From assembly GCA_902362715.1 (NCBI GenBank), contig CABIXN010000003.1, forward strand, positions 355,914-419,913: 64,000 nucleotides of DNA, written 5' to 3'. Shown here piece after piece: positions 53,727-63,182 of the stretch. Position numbers and translations under genes: made by a program. Numbering within the stretch: the first letter of the stretch is position 1; each line of letters starts with the position of its first letter. The stretch comes from Lachnospiraceae bacterium (GTDB lineage Bacteria; Bacillota; Clostridia; Lachnospirales; Lachnospiraceae). The notes beneath the pieces were generated by a model. That model was not told the origin of the DNA. It did no database searches and was given only the letters and a program-made list of their open reading frames with translations.

Positions 53727-54361
53727 AACAGTACGCATTTGTAGTAGAATTAGATAGATGTATCGGATGCAAAGGCTGTCAGGTGGCCTGTAAGATGGAA
53801 AACGGAACGGACCTTGGTTCTGACAGAACAAAGGTCCGCCAGGTTGGCCCTGTGGGAAAATATCCGAATCTTGAAATGTATTTTCTCCCAACTATGTGCC
53901 AGCAGTGTGAAAATCCGGTCTGTGTCCGGGTCTGCCCCAGCGGCGCGGTATATAAAAGCAAAGAGGACGGCGTAGTCCGGATTGATACTATGAAATGTAT
54001 TGGGTGTCACAGCTGTAATCAAGAATGTCCGTATCACACAAATACATTCAGCGAGATGCGCAGAACCATGGATAAATGCACCCTGTGTTCTGAGGCCAGA
54101 GAGAAGGGTGAGGAGCCGGCCTGTGTCAGAAACTGTTCCGGAAGGGCGCTGCATTATGGTGACATTAATGATCCGGAAAGTGAAGTATCGAAGTTATTAA
54201 AGGAGGCAGGAGAGGAGCACGTATTCCGTCTTCATGATTACGGCAACGGGCCATCTACAAGATACATTTTGAAGCATGCCAAGTGGCAGGATATTCTGCC
54301 CCAGGAAATAGATGAAGTATCCTTTGGAAAAGGAGGCAGAAAATATTATGAACATGAGTAG
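53723..54361 (+). CDS. Four-cluster [4Fe-4S] ferredoxin subunit (DmsB/PhsB type)
   Basis: The 212-residue iron-sulfur protein opens with VVELDRCIGCKGCQVACKMENG and contains three more Cys clusters: CQQCENPVCVRVCPSGAV, CIGCHSCNQECPYHT and CTLCSEAREKGEEPACVRNC. This is the pattern of the electron-transfer subunit of DMSO-reductase-family enzymes. It overlaps the catalytic gene by four bases and the next gene by 14, so it is co-translated with both. It should pass electrons from the AsrA/AsrB-type subunits to the molybdenum site. Confidence 0.92.
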   Translation: MKQYAFVVELDRCIGCKGCQVACKMENGTDLGSDRTKVRQVGPVGKYPNLEMYFLPTMCQQCENPVCVRVCPSGAVYKSKEDGVVRIDTMKCIGCHSCNQECPYHTNTFSEMRRTMDKCTLCSEAREKGEEPACVRNCSGRALHYGDINDPESEVSKLLKEAGEEHVFRLHDYGNGPSTRYILKHAKWQDILPQEIDEVSFGKGGRKYYEHE

Positions 54362-56093
54362 AAAAGCTGAGTTTAAACAGCTGATGATCAATCGGCGGAA
54401 TCTGTATCATCTGTTTTCCAGGTTTTTTCAGAAGGAAATAGATGAGGCGTTTTTTGAGGGACTTAAAAATATTGTATTTCCTTCTGACCGGAAAGAAAAT
54501 GAACTTACAGAGTTCAGAGACGCGCTGCTTCGTTTAAATGAATATTTTGAATACGACGCAGGGGAAACGCTGGATGATCTGGCTGCGGATTATGCAAAAA
54601 CTTTTTTAGGAGCAGGAAGCGCCCAGGGAGCTGCGGCATTTCCTTATGAATCCGTTTATACCAGTCCAAAGCATGTAATGATGCAGGATGCCTGGAATCA
54701 GGTATGCGAAATATATGAATATAAAGGCATTGAAAGAAACGAGGAATCAGAAGGACTGCTGGAGGACCATATTGCTGTAGAACTGGACTTTATGGCATTT
54801 CTCTGTGATGAAACCAGCCAGTATACGGAAACATTAGCCGGACTAGAAGAGCAGCGGGAATTTTTAAATAAGCATTTATTAAACTGGGCTCCGGAATTTT
54901 GTCTGGATATTAAATATCATGCAGATACGGAATTTTACCGGATGGTAGGACAGCTGACCACAGGATTTTTGCAGCTGGACAGCTTTATTTTAGATAAAAT
55001 GATTGTGGAGAGGAAAGCCAGAACTATTGTTTCTAAAAGCTTTCGTCTCAGCAGACAGGGTATGAATGATATTTTAAAGGAACTGCAGAAAGAGTATCAT
55101 ATCTATGGTCCAAAACATGTGCCGGACCGGGGAATGTGGGAGACAAATGGGCTGATCCGTTATGAGGAAGTATCCACAGTAGAAGAGATTGTTACGGACA
55201 GACAGTCAGACTTTTCTCCAAAAGAAGTGATTTACCCTGTTTCTCAGACTATCTTTAAATTCGATGAAAACAATTGTGTGGAGACTGTTACCAAGGATCC
55301 AAAAGGAATTATTATCTTTATGCGTCCTTGTGATATCAACGGTTTGAAACGTCTGGACAATATGTTTCTTGCAAATGGCGGTTTAAGTGATATTTACTAT
55401 AAAAGAATGCGGGATAAAGTAAAAATCTTTATGATGGAATGTGAGAAAAGCTGGGATAACTGTTACTGTGTTTCTATGGGAACTAATAAAACGGAAAATT
55501 ACAGTGTGGCCTGCAGACTTAATGAGGATGAAATCTATCTGGAAGTGAAAGATGCAGAATTTATCGACTATTTTGAAGATGAGATGGAATCCGGCTATAA
55601 ACCGTTATTTATTGAAGAGAATCAAAGAAAAGTCTGCGTTCCGGATATTAAAGACGCAAAAATGCTCCGGAAGATTTTTGAACTGGATTTCTGGAAGGAT
55701 TATAATGAAGACTGTATTTCCTGCGGGGGATGCAACACCGTCTGCCCTACCTGCAGCTGTTTTGATACGGTAGATTACCTGAATCAGGAAAACAGCCGGA
55801 AAGGAGAGAGAAGACGGCTCTGGTCTTCCTGTATGCTGCCTGACTTTTCCAAAACAGCCGGAGGCAATATTGCAAGAAAAACACCGGATCAGATGATGCG
55901 TTTTAAAACCATGCATAAAGTATATGACTATAATGCGCGCTTTGGGGGCAATGAGCATATGTGCGTGGGATGCGGAAGATGCATTCAGCGGTGTATGCAG
56001 GATATTTCTTTTGCGGATACCATCAACAAATTAAGTGCTGAAGTAGATAAATTGAAGGTAAAAAAGACGGAGGGAAACAAGAATGGAAAATAA
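54348..56093 (+). CDS. Fusion of TorD-like chaperone and AsrA-like iron-sulfur subunit
   Basis: ATG 54348 is preferred (GGAGG 11 bases upstream). The 581-residue product has two parts. Residues about 1-200 resemble TorD/NarJ maturation chaperones: NLYHLFSRFFQKEIDEAF, LAADYAKTFLGAG, PYESVYTSPKHVMMQDAW and EDHIAVELDFMAFLC. From about residue 245 it resembles AsrA of anaerobic sulfite reductase: SQTIFKFDENN, FMRPCDINGLKRLDNMFL, and two [4Fe-4S] motifs CISCGGCNTVCPTCSCFD and CVGCGRCIQRCMQDISF. Fusing the enzyme's chaperone to an electron-transfer subunit would couple maturation and assembly. It lies between the ferredoxin and AsrB-like genes in one operon. Confidence 0.83.
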   Translation: MNMSRKAEFKQLMINRRNLYHLFSRFFQKEIDEAFFEGLKNIVFPSDRKENELTEFRDALLRLNEYFEYDAGETLDDLAADYAKTFLGAGSAQGAAAFPYESVYTSPKHVMMQDAWNQVCEIYEYKGIERNEESEGLLEDHIAVELDFMAFLCDETSQYTETLAGLEEQREFLNKHLLNWAPEFCLDIKYHADTEFYRMVGQLTTGFLQLDSFILDKMIVERKARTIVSKSFRLSRQGMNDILKELQKEYHIYGPKHVPDRGMWETNGLIRYEEVSTVEEIVTDRQSDFSPKEVIYPVSQTIFKFDENNCVETVTKDPKGIIIFMRPCDINGLKRLDNMFLANGGLSDIYYKRMRDKVKIFMMECEKSWDNCYCVSMGTNKTENYSVACRLNEDEIYLEVKDAEFIDYFEDEMESGYKPLFIEENQRKVCVPDIKDAKMLRKIFELDFWKDYNEDCISCGGCNTVCPTCSCFDTVDYLNQENSRKGERRRLWSSCMLPDFSKTAGGNIARKTPDQMMRFKTMHKVYDYNARFGGNEHMCVGCGRCIQRCMQDISFADTINKLSAEVDKLKVKKTEGNKNGK

Positions 56094-56877
56094 TGTTCTG
56101 GTTCCAAAACCACATAGAATTTTGAGTATGCTAAAGCATACTGCTACAGAGTGTACCTTTCGGGTTGCCTGTGACACAGAGCCGGGGTTTGGACAGTTTT
56201 TTATGCTGTCCCTGCCTAAAGTAGGAGAGGCTCCGATTTCCGCCAGCGGAAAAGGACCCGGATATGTGGAATTTACCATTCGTAATGTGGGGCTTTTAAC
56301 ACAGGCAATTTTTGATCTGGTTCCGGGAAATTCCATTTTCCTTCGGGGCCCTTACGGAAATCAGTTTCCGGTAAAGCGTTTTGAGAATAAAGATCTTCTG
56401 ATTATCTGCGGCGGTACCGGTATGGCACCGGTTATGACAATGATCAATCATTTTTATGATCACCCGGAAGTCTGTAAATCCGTGAACATTATTTCCGGAT
56501 TTAAAAATGAAGAAGCGGTACTGTTCCGGGATGAAATCGCAAAATTTAAAGAGCGCTTTCATATGATCTGTACCCTTGATAATGAACAGGTGGAAGGGTT
56601 TGAAACCGGTATGGTAACTGCTCATATTAATAAAATTCCCATTAAATCTTTTGATGATTATAATATTGTTATTGTGGGCCCGCCGGTTATGATGCATTTT
56701 GCAGCCTTGGAATGTGTAAAATGCGGCGCCAAAGAGTCTAAGATCTGGGTATCCTTTGAGCGGAAAATGTGCTGCGGTGTGGGTAAATGCGGGCACTGTA
56801 AGATTAATGATACCTATGTCTGCCTGGACGGTCCGGTGTTTAACTACAGCGATGCAAAAGATAAATTGATGGATTAG
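56083..56877 (+). CDS. AsrB-like NAD(P)H:acceptor flavoprotein subunit
   Basis: The 264-residue protein belongs to the ferredoxin-NADP reductase-like family. The flavin site is FLRGPYGNQFPVKRF, the nicotinamide site ICGGTGMAPVMTMI, and the C-terminal [2Fe-2S] cluster ERKMCCGVGKCGHCKINDTYVC, exactly as in AsrB and PyrK. It oxidises NAD(P)H and feeds electrons to the AsrA-like subunit. It overlaps the preceding gene by 11 bases and has CGGAGGG upstream. AsrC, the siroheme sulfite reductase that normally completes AsrABC, is absent, so the molybdoenzyme is the probable terminal acceptor. Confidence 0.88.
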   Translation: MENNVLVPKPHRILSMLKHTATECTFRVACDTEPGFGQFFMLSLPKVGEAPISASGKGPGYVEFTIRNVGLLTQAIFDLVPGNSIFLRGPYGNQFPVKRFENKDLLIICGGTGMAPVMTMINHFYDHPEVCKSVNIISGFKNEEAVLFRDEIAKFKERFHMICTLDNEQVEGFETGMVTAHINKIPIKSFDDYNIVIVGPPVMMHFAALECVKCGAKESKIWVSFERKMCCGVGKCGHCKINDTYVCLDGPVFNYSDAKDKLMD

Positions 56878-56936
56878 AGAGTTTTTTTCATATCTTTTGT
56901 TAGAAACGTCAGTGCAATCCATTTATTTTATAGAAG

Positions 56937-56972
56937 TCCTCCGTATTTCAGAAATGAAGTGCGGGGGATTTT
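56937..56972 (+). terminator. Terminator after molybdoenzyme operon
   Basis: CCTCCGTATTTC pairs with GAAGTGCGGGGG through several G-U pairs, followed by ATTTTG. It is a moderate intrinsic terminator 60 bases after the stop codon. Confidence 0.55.
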
Positions 56973-57167
56973 GCTGTTATCAACGGGAAGCAGCAGCTGT
57001 ATGGAAGAAGGTTTTAAAATGCTGAAATTGTATCTATAAAAAAACAATAAAATTTTTGGGACGGAAATGTCAAAAAAATAACAATATGGAAAGAAAATGT
57101 GAAAAAATGAAGTTGCCAAAAAGTAAGTAAGAGATGAAAAAAACAGTACATTACACTTCGGTTAGTA

Positions 57168-57454
57168 TTGCAAAATAAATCGTTTTATGCTAAAATAACA
57201 GCAATCAGAAAAAATGAACTGATGTTTTGAAAGGCAAAATGATTAGATCATAAATTTTATTTTTTCGACAGACGGCAAAATCGTGAGAGAAAGAATAAAA
57301 TTTTATTTTTTTGAAGATATTGTTAAAAAAATAACATAATAAAGATGCCGGAGAACCTGTTAAAAAAATATCAATTATGCTGTAAAAGTGTCCATTTTTT
57401 AGACAAAACAACAAAAGTCCAAAAGTTGCATTATTAATCACTGAGTGCTAAAAT
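57168..57454 (+). promoter_or_regulatory. Butyrate operon control region: two promoters and two Rex-like sites
   Basis: The 648-base gap 56878-57525 holds no gene. Promoter 1: TTGCAA (57168-57173), 17 bases, TAAAAT (57191-57196). Promoter 2: TTGCAT (57426-57431), 17 bases, TAAAAT (57449-57454). Between them, TTGTTAAAAAAATAACAT (57320-57337) matches 12 of 14 defined positions of the Rex consensus TTGTTAAnnnnTTAACAA, and CTGTTAAAAAAATATCAA (57357-57374) matches 11. Rex is the NADH-sensing repressor of clostridial butyrate genes. Confidence 0.6.
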
Positions 57455-57525
57455 TATCTCAATCTAGCGTTACTTTAGAAGACCAACTAGAGGGATATTT
57501 TTAATTAAAAAAGGAGAGTAAGAAA

Positions 57526-58719
57526 ATGGCAAAAAAAGTTGTATTAGCAGGCGCTTGCCGTACTGCAATCGGTAAAATGGGCGGACAGTTTGGAAATACA
57601 CCTGCAGTTGAATTAGGTGCGATTGTTATTAAAGAAGCATTAAACAGAGCTGGTGTTAAACCGGAAATGGTTGATGAAGTAATGATGGGCTGTGTTATCC
57701 AGGCTGCTCAGGGTCAGAACGTTGCCCGCCAGGCTTCCATTAAAGCTGGTGTTCCGGATGAAGTTCCTGCATTTACACTGAATGTAGTGTGCGGCTCCGG
57801 TCTGAAATGTGTAAACGAAGCAGCAAACATGATTATGGCAGGACAGGCAGATATCGTTGTTGCCGGCGGTATGGAGAACATGTCAATGGCTCCATATGCT
57901 CTGAAACAGGCGCGTTTCGGATACAGAATGAACAATGCAACTGCAATTGATACAATGGTAAATGATGCATTATGGGATGCATTTAACAATTATCATATGA
58001 TGATTACAGCTGAAAATATCTGTGATCAGTGGGGACTTACCCGTGAAGAATTAGACGAGTTTGCAGCAGCTTCTCAGCAGAAAGCAGTAGCAGCTCAGAA
58101 AGCCGGAAGATTTAAAAATGAGATCGTACCGGTTCCTGTTAAAAAGAAAAAAGAAGTTGTTATGGTTGACACAGACGAAGGTCCTCGTGACGGCTGTACA
58201 GCAGAATCTCTTGGCAAATTAAAATGCTGCTCCGGTAAGGAAGGCGGTATGGTTACAGCCGGCAACGCATCCGGTATTAACGATGGTGCGGCTGCAATCG
58301 TTGTTATGAGTGAAGAAAAAGCAAAAGAACTTGGTGTTAAACCAATGGCTACATTTGTTGCAGGGGCCCTTGGCGGATGCGATCCTAAGATCATGGGTAT
58401 CGGACCTGTTCCGGCAACAAAGAAAGCAATGAAAATTGCTGGTTTAACAGTTGATGATATGGATATTATTGAAGCAAACGAAGCTTTCGCTGCTCAGTCT
58501 GTAGCAGTTGGCAAAGAACTTGGCTTTGACTTATCCAAATTAAATCCAAATGGAGGCGCAATCGCACTGGGACATCCGGTAGGAGCTTCCGGATGCCGTA
58601 TCCTTGTTACATTACTGCATGAACTGCAGCAGAGCCCGGATGCAAAACTGGGTCTTGCAACATTATGTATCGGCGGTGGCATGGGTTGCGCTACAATCGT
58701 TAAAAAAGAAGAATACTAA
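57526..58719 (+). CDS. thlA: Acetyl-CoA C-acetyltransferase (thiolase)
   Basis: The 397-residue thiolase condenses two acetyl-CoA into acetoacetyl-CoA, the first step of butyrate formation. The nucleophilic Cys is in [15 protein letters not shown] (about residue 88-90), and the C-terminal [19 protein letters not shown] and [12 protein letters not shown] hold the catalytic His and Cys. AAGGAGAG precedes ATG. Codon choice in this gene and the rest of the operon (many GCT, ACA, GTT, CGT codons) differs from the flanking genes, as expected for highly expressed central metabolism. Confidence 0.97.
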   Translation: MAKKVVLAGACRTAIGKMGGQFGNTPAVELGAIVIKEALNRAGVKPEMVDEVMMGCVIQAAQGQNVARQASIKAGVPDEVPAFTLNVVCGSGLKCVNEAANMIMAGQADIVVAGGMENMSMAPYALKQARFGYRMNNATAIDTMVNDALWDAFNNYHMMITAENICDQWGLTREELDEFAAASQQKAVAAQKAGRFKNEIVPVPVKKKKEVVMVDTDEGPRDGCTAESLGKLKCCSGKEGGMVTAGNASGINDGAAAIVVMSEEKAKELGVKPMATFVAGALGGCDPKIMGIGPVPATKKAMKIAGLTVDDMDIIEANEAFAAQSVAVGKELGFDLSKLNPNGGAIALGHPVGASGCRILVTLLHELQQSPDAKLGLATLCIGGGMGCATIVKKEEY

Positions 58720-58834
58720 GAGCTGATCTTAATTCTTCCGCGGTTACTGGCTAATCTATGAACCCTGATTGTTTGGGTATAACAGTCGGAGTATTTCATA
58801 TTTAGTATATATTTCATTTCAAGGAGGATGTATC

Positions 58835-59674
58835 ATGAAAGTTGGTATTATTGGAGCTGGTACAATGGGCTCTGGTATCGCTCAGGCTTTTGCCCAGACA
58901 GAAGGGTATGAAGTTTATTTATGCGATATTAATGATGAATTCGCAGCAAACGGCAAGAATAAAATTGCCAAAGGCTTCGAAAAAAGAATCGCTAAAGGCA
59001 AAATGGAACAGGCTGCAGCTGATGCTATTTTAGCAAAAATCACAACTGGAACAAAGGATATTTGTACAGATGCTGATTTAGTTGTGGAAGCAGCACTGGA
59101 AGTTATGGAAGTTAAAAAACAGACTTTCAAAGAACTTCAGGATATTGTTCCGGCTGACTGTATTTTTGCAACAAATACTTCTTCTCTTTCTATTACTGAA
59201 GTCGGCGCAGGACTTGACAGACCGGTAATCGGTATGCATTTCTTTAATCCGGCGCCTGTAATGAAATTGGTTGAGGTTATTCAGGGTGCAAATACACCGG
59301 ATGAACTGAGAGATAAAGTTATCGAGATTTCCAAAGCTATCGGTAAGACACCAGTTCAGGTTAACGAAGCAGCTGGTTTCGTTGTAAACAGAATCTTAGT
59401 TCCGATGATTAACGAAGGTATCTGTGTACTCGAAGCAGGCGTTGCAAGCGTAGAAGATATTGATGCTGCTATGAAATTAGGAGCAAACCATCCAATGGGA
59501 CCTCTTCAGTTAGGTGATTATATTGGTCTGGATATCTGCCTTGCGATCATGGAAGTTATCTTTGCTGAAACAGGCGATCCAAAATACCGCCCGGCTCCAT
59601 TATTAAGAAAAATGGTTCGTGCAGGACATCTTGGATGCAAAACAGGCAAAGGTTTCTACGATTACAGCAAATAA
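58835..59674 (+). CDS. hbd: 3-Hydroxybutyryl-CoA dehydrogenase
   Basis: ATG 58835 is preferred, with AAGGAGG nearby; an upstream in-frame ATG at 58769 would add 22 non-homologous residues. The 279-residue enzyme reduces acetoacetyl-CoA to 3-hydroxybutyryl-CoA with NADH. The nucleotide fold begins [18 protein letters not shown], the catalytic His lies in [18 protein letters not shown], and [12 protein letters not shown] and [16 protein letters not shown] are family hallmarks. It follows thlA after 115 bases. The crotonase gene that normally accompanies it is not in this operon. Confidence 0.96.
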   Translation: MKVGIIGAGTMGSGIAQAFAQTEGYEVYLCDINDEFAANGKNKIAKGFEKRIAKGKMEQAAADAILAKITTGTKDICTDADLVVEAALEVMEVKKQTFKELQDIVPADCIFATNTSSLSITEVGAGLDRPVIGMHFFNPAPVMKLVEVIQGANTPDELRDKVIEISKAIGKTPVQVNEAAGFVVNRILVPMINEGICVLEAGVASVEDIDAAMKLGANHPMGPLQLGDYIGLDICLAIMEVIFAETGDPKYRPAPLLRKMVRAGHLGCKTGKGFYDYSK

Positions 59675-59699
59675 TTAATGGATTTTAATTAATTAGTAT

Positions 59700-59770
59700 C
59701 GGAAAAGCAAACATTGAAGTCAGATTTATCGGGCATGTGCATTTCGCTACACATGCCCAAGGCTTTTCCG
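59700..59770. other. Two-tier hairpin between hbd and bcd
   Basis: CGGAAAAGC (59700-59708) pairs with GCTTTTCCG (59762-59770), enclosing a second perfect stem GGGCATGTG (59731-59739) with CACATGCCC (59750-59758). There is no T run after it, so it is unlikely to terminate fully; it may be an mRNA processing or stability element that adjusts the ratio of upstream to downstream products. Confidence 0.6.
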
Positions 59771-59799
59771 CGCTAATCATGAAGATGGAGGAAAATAGA

Positions 59800-60951
59800 A
59801 TGGATTTCGCGTTAAGCAAAAAACATGAAATGGCGAGAACTCTTTTCAGAGATTTTGCAGAAGCAGAAGTAAAACCTCTTGCACAGGAGGTTGACGAAAC
59901 AGAACAGTTTCCAGTAGAAACAGTAGAAAAAATGGCTAAAGCAGGATTCCTTGGTATTCCAATTCCGAAGGAATACGGCGGACAGGGCTGTGACATTCTT
60001 ACATATGCTATGTGTGTAGAAGAATTATCAAAAGTTTGCGGTACAACAGGTGTTATTGTTTCTGCACATACATCTCTTTGCTGTGACCCGATCTTAACAT
60101 ATGGTACAGAAGAGCAGAAACAGAAATATCTTCCTGACCTTGCAGCCGGCAGAAAACTCGGTGCTTTCGGTTTAACAGAGCCGGGCGCTGGTACAGACGC
60201 TCAGGGACAGCAGACAAAAGCTGTTTTAGATGGTGACGAATGGGTACTGAATGGTTCCAAATGCTTCATCACAAACGGAAAATATGCTGACGTTTATATT
60301 GTAATTGCTGTTACAGGAACAGTAGAAAAACGCGGCAGAAAACAGAAAGAAATTTCCGCATTTATCGTAGAAAAAGGTACACCAGGATTTACATTTGGTA
60401 CAAAAGAGAAGAAAATGGGTATCCGTGGTTCTGCTACCTATGAATTAATCTTCCAGGATTGCCGTATTCCAAAAGAAAACTTACTGGGACAGAAGGGTAA
60501 AGGATTTGGTATCGCTATGCATACTCTGGATGGCGGACGTGTTGGTATTGCTGCTCAGGCACTTGGTCTTGGCGAAGGCGCTTTGGAAGCAACAATTGCA
60601 TACGTAAAAGAAAGAAAACAGTTCGGAAGAACAATCGGACAGTTCCAGAATACTCAGTTCCAGCTTGCTGATATGTCTACAAAGATGCAGGCAGCACAGC
60701 TTCTGGTTTACAGAGCAGCAAGAGCAAAAGATACTCAGAAATCTTATGGCTTTGAAGCAGCTCAGGCAAAACTTTATGCAGCAGAAGCAGCTATGGAAGT
60801 TACAACAAAAGCTGTTCAGTTACATGGTGGTTATGGTTTCATCAGAGAATATGATGTTGAACGTATGATGCGTGATGCTAAGATCACAGAGATCTATGAA
60901 GGTACATCTGAAGTTCAGCGTATGGTAATCTCAGCAAATATTTTGAAGTAA
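59800..60951 (+). CDS. bcd: Butyryl-CoA dehydrogenase (acyl-CoA dehydrogenase family)
   Basis: ATG 59800 is chosen because GGAGG lies seven bases upstream; longer starts run through the hairpin. The 383-residue flavoenzyme reduces crotonyl-CoA to butyryl-CoA. Visible motifs are FGLTEPGAGTDAQGQQT, the family segment HTLDGGRVGIAAQALG, QLHGGYGFIREYDVERMMRDAKI and the catalytic base Glu in TEIYEGTSEVQRM. It is followed by etfB and etfA, its electron-bifurcating partners, which couple crotonyl-CoA reduction to ferredoxin reduction with NADH. Confidence 0.95.
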   Translation: MDFALSKKHEMARTLFRDFAEAEVKPLAQEVDETEQFPVETVEKMAKAGFLGIPIPKEYGGQGCDILTYAMCVEELSKVCGTTGVIVSAHTSLCCDPILTYGTEEQKQKYLPDLAAGRKLGAFGLTEPGAGTDAQGQQTKAVLDGDEWVLNGSKCFITNGKYADVYIVIAVTGTVEKRGRKQKEISAFIVEKGTPGFTFGTKEKKMGIRGSATYELIFQDCRIPKENLLGQKGKGFGIAMHTLDGGRVGIAAQALGLGEGALEATIAYVKERKQFGRTIGQFQNTQFQLADMSTKMQAAQLLVYRAARAKDTQKSYGFEAAQAKLYAAEAAMEVTTKAVQLHGGYGFIREYDVERMMRDAKITEIYEGTSEVQRMVISANILK

Positions 60952-60968
60952 ATCAGGAGGCAATCTTT

Positions 60969-61754
60969 ATGAAGATAGTAGTATGTGTAAAACAGGTACC
61001 TGATACAGCAGGCGGAGTTCAGTTCAACCCGGACGGTACCCTTAACAGAGGTGCGATGCTTACAATTATGAACCCGGATGATAAAGCCGGACTGGAAGCA
61101 GCGCTTAGATTAAAAGATCAGTATGACGCAGAAGTAACAGTTATCACAATGGGACTTCCAAAAGCAGAAGAAGTTCTTCGTGAAGCTATGGCTATGGGCG
61201 CAGACAAAGGTATTCTTGTAACAGACAGATGCTTAGGCGGCGCTGATACATGGGCAACTTCTACAACACTTGCAGGTGCAATCAGAAATCTTGAGTATGA
61301 TTTAATTATCTCCGGACGTCAGGCGATTGACGGTGATACAGCTCAGGTTGGACCTCAGATTTCCGAACATCTTGATATTCCGGTTATTTCCTATGCTCAG
61401 GATATCAAAATTGAAGGAAACAATGTAATTGTTCAGCGTCAGTATGATGACAGATATCATATGGTTAAGGCTCAGATGCCTTGCCTTATTACAGCATTGG
61501 CTGAATTAAATGATCCACGTTACATGACACCAGGCGGAATCTTTGATGCTTATGATGCAGAAATCACTGTATGGGGCAGAAATGATCTGGTAGATGTTGA
61601 TGATGCGAACCTTGGTCTTAACGGATCTCCTACAAAAATCGCAAAAGCATCTGATAAAGTAAGAAAAGGTGCTGGTGAAAAAGTTGTACTTGATACACCG
61701 GATGAATCTGTAGACTACATCATGGACAAATTATTAACAAAACATGTAATCTAA
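60969..61754 (+). CDS. etfB: Electron transfer flavoprotein beta subunit
   Basis: The 261-residue protein begins KIVVCVKQVPDTAG and contains DLIISGRQAIDGDTAQVGPQ and ALAELNDPRYMTPGGIFDA, typical of EtfB of Bcd-Etf complexes. It binds the bifurcating flavin together with EtfA. CAGGAGG precedes ATG by seven bases. It is 17 bases after bcd and 24 before etfA. Confidence 0.96.
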   Translation: MKIVVCVKQVPDTAGGVQFNPDGTLNRGAMLTIMNPDDKAGLEAALRLKDQYDAEVTVITMGLPKAEEVLREAMAMGADKGILVTDRCLGGADTWATSTTLAGAIRNLEYDLIISGRQAIDGDTAQVGPQISEHLDIPVISYAQDIKIEGNNVIVQRQYDDRYHMVKAQMPCLITALAELNDPRYMTPGGIFDAYDAEITVWGRNDLVDVDDANLGLNGSPTKIAKASDKVRKGAGEKVVLDTPDESVDYIMDKLLTKHVI

Positions 61755-61778
61755 GAAAAGGAAGAGTGGTGAATAAGA

Positions 61779-62840
61779 ATGGCAGCAATGGATAAAGAAA
61801 TTATGGAGCAGTACAAAGGCGTATATGTCTTTGCACAGCAGGTAGATAATGAATTAAGCGGCATCGCTTTTGAATTACTTGGTAAAGCAAAAGACCTTGC
61901 AGCAGATTTAAATGCAGACGTAACAGCAGTTCTTATTGGATCCGGCGTAAAAGGACTTGTAGATCAGTTAGCTGAATACGGTGCTGACAAAGTTATCGTA
62001 GTAGATGATCCGGAACTGAAAGATTACAGAACAGAACCTTATACACATGCACTGGCATCTGTAATTAACGAATACAAACCGGAAATCGTTCTGGTTGGTG
62101 CTACAGCAATCGGCCGTGACTTAGGCCCGCGTGTTTCTGCAAGAGTAGAAACAGGTCTGACAGCTGACTGTACAGTACTTGAAATCGGTGATTTCCCTCT
62201 GAACCCAATTCCGGGCAAAGAGCAGAAACACAATCAGTTATTAATGACTCGTCCTGCATTCGGCGGTAACACAATCGCTACTATCGCCTGCCCGGATAAC
62301 CGTCCTCAGATGGCTACAGTTCGTCCAGGTGTTATGCAGAAAATTGCACCGGTTGCAGGAGCAAAAGCTGAAGTAATCGAATACAACCCAGGATTTACAC
62401 CGGATAACAAATACGTGGAAATCATGGAAATCGTTAAAAACGTTGCAGACACAGTTGATATTATGGACGCAAAAATCCTTGTATCCGGCGGACGTGGCGT
62501 TGGCTCACCTGAAAACTTCAAAATCCTTGAAGATCTGGCTGAAGCAATCGGCGGTACAGTAAGCTGCTCCCGTGCGGTAGTAGATTCAGGCTGGAAACCA
62601 AAAGATCTTCAGGTTGGACAGACAGGTAAAACAGTTCGTCCTAACGTATACTTTGCAATTGGTATTTCCGGAGCAATCCAGCACGTTGCAGGTATGGAAG
62701 AATCTGATATCATCATCGCAATCAACAAAGACGAAGATGCTCCAATCTTCGATGTAGCTGATTACGGTGTAGTAGGCGATTTAAATAAAATCGTACCTAT
62801 GTTAACAGCAAAAATCAAAGACGCAATCGCAAATAAGTAA
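61779..62840 (+). CDS. etfA: Electron transfer flavoprotein alpha subunit
   Basis: The 353-residue protein has the N-terminal EtfAB-like domain ([24 protein letters not shown]) and the C-terminal FAD domain with [42 protein letters not shown] and [17 protein letters not shown]. It receives and delivers electrons to Bcd. It ends the operon just before a strong terminator. Confidence 0.96.
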   Translation: MAAMDKEIMEQYKGVYVFAQQVDNELSGIAFELLGKAKDLAADLNADVTAVLIGSGVKGLVDQLAEYGADKVIVVDDPELKDYRTEPYTHALASVINEYKPEIVLVGATAIGRDLGPRVSARVETGLTADCTVLEIGDFPLNPIPGKEQKHNQLLMTRPAFGGNTIATIACPDNRPQMATVRPGVMQKIAPVAGAKAEVIEYNPGFTPDNKYVEIMEIVKNVADTVDIMDAKILVSGGRGVGSPENFKILEDLAEAIGGTVSCSRAVVDSGWKPKDLQVGQTGKTVRPNVYFAIGISGAIQHVAGMEESDIIIAINKDEDAPIFDVADYGVVGDLNKIVPMLTAKIKDAIANK

Positions 62841-62861
62841 GATTGTGCAATAAATAAAAAC

Positions 62862-62909
62862 CAGGGCTTCCGGCGGGGAAATTTTCTCCGTCAGGAGCCC
62901 TGATTTTTT
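62862..62909 (+). terminator. Intrinsic terminator of the butyrate operon
   Basis: CAGGGCT (62862) pairs with AGCCCTG ending at 62902, with inner pairing of CGGCGGGGA and TCTCCGTC, followed by ATTTTTT. Confidence 0.9.
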
Positions 62910-62946
62910 GCTCAATTTGAAACACTCCAGGAATCATAAAAAAGTA

Positions 62947-62975
62947 TTGCATCTGATCCTGCAGTGTTATATAAT
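62947..62975 (+). promoter_or_regulatory. Promoter of ribU
   Basis: TTGCAT (62947-62952) and TATAAT (62970-62975) with a 17-base spacer, immediately upstream of the FMN riboswitch. Confidence 0.75.
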
Positions 62976-62996
62976 ATCTCTAGATAAATAGAAAAT

Positions 62997-63136
62997 TCTT
63001 CGGGGCAGGGTGATATGCAGATGCATAAATTCCCTACCGACGGTGATTCTGAGCGATCAGAAAGTCCGTGAACTGCATATGCAGCTGATCCGGTGAGATT
63101 CCGGAACCGACAGTAAAGTCTGGATGGGAGAAGAAA
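62997..63136 (+). ncRNA. FMN riboswitch (RFN element)
   Basis: The conserved blocks appear in order: TTCGGGGCAGGGTG, TTCCCTACCGACGGTG, AAAGTCCGTGA, TGATCCGGTGAGATTCCGGA, ACCGACAGTAAAGTCTGGAT and GGGAGAAG, whose last bases pair with the first (P1). A terminator at 63183-63209 follows as expression platform, so FMN should switch off ribU. Confidence 0.95.
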
Positions 63137-63182
63137 CAGAAATAACAGATTCCTGTGAATCTGTTGTAAGTGGAATGAGCAG

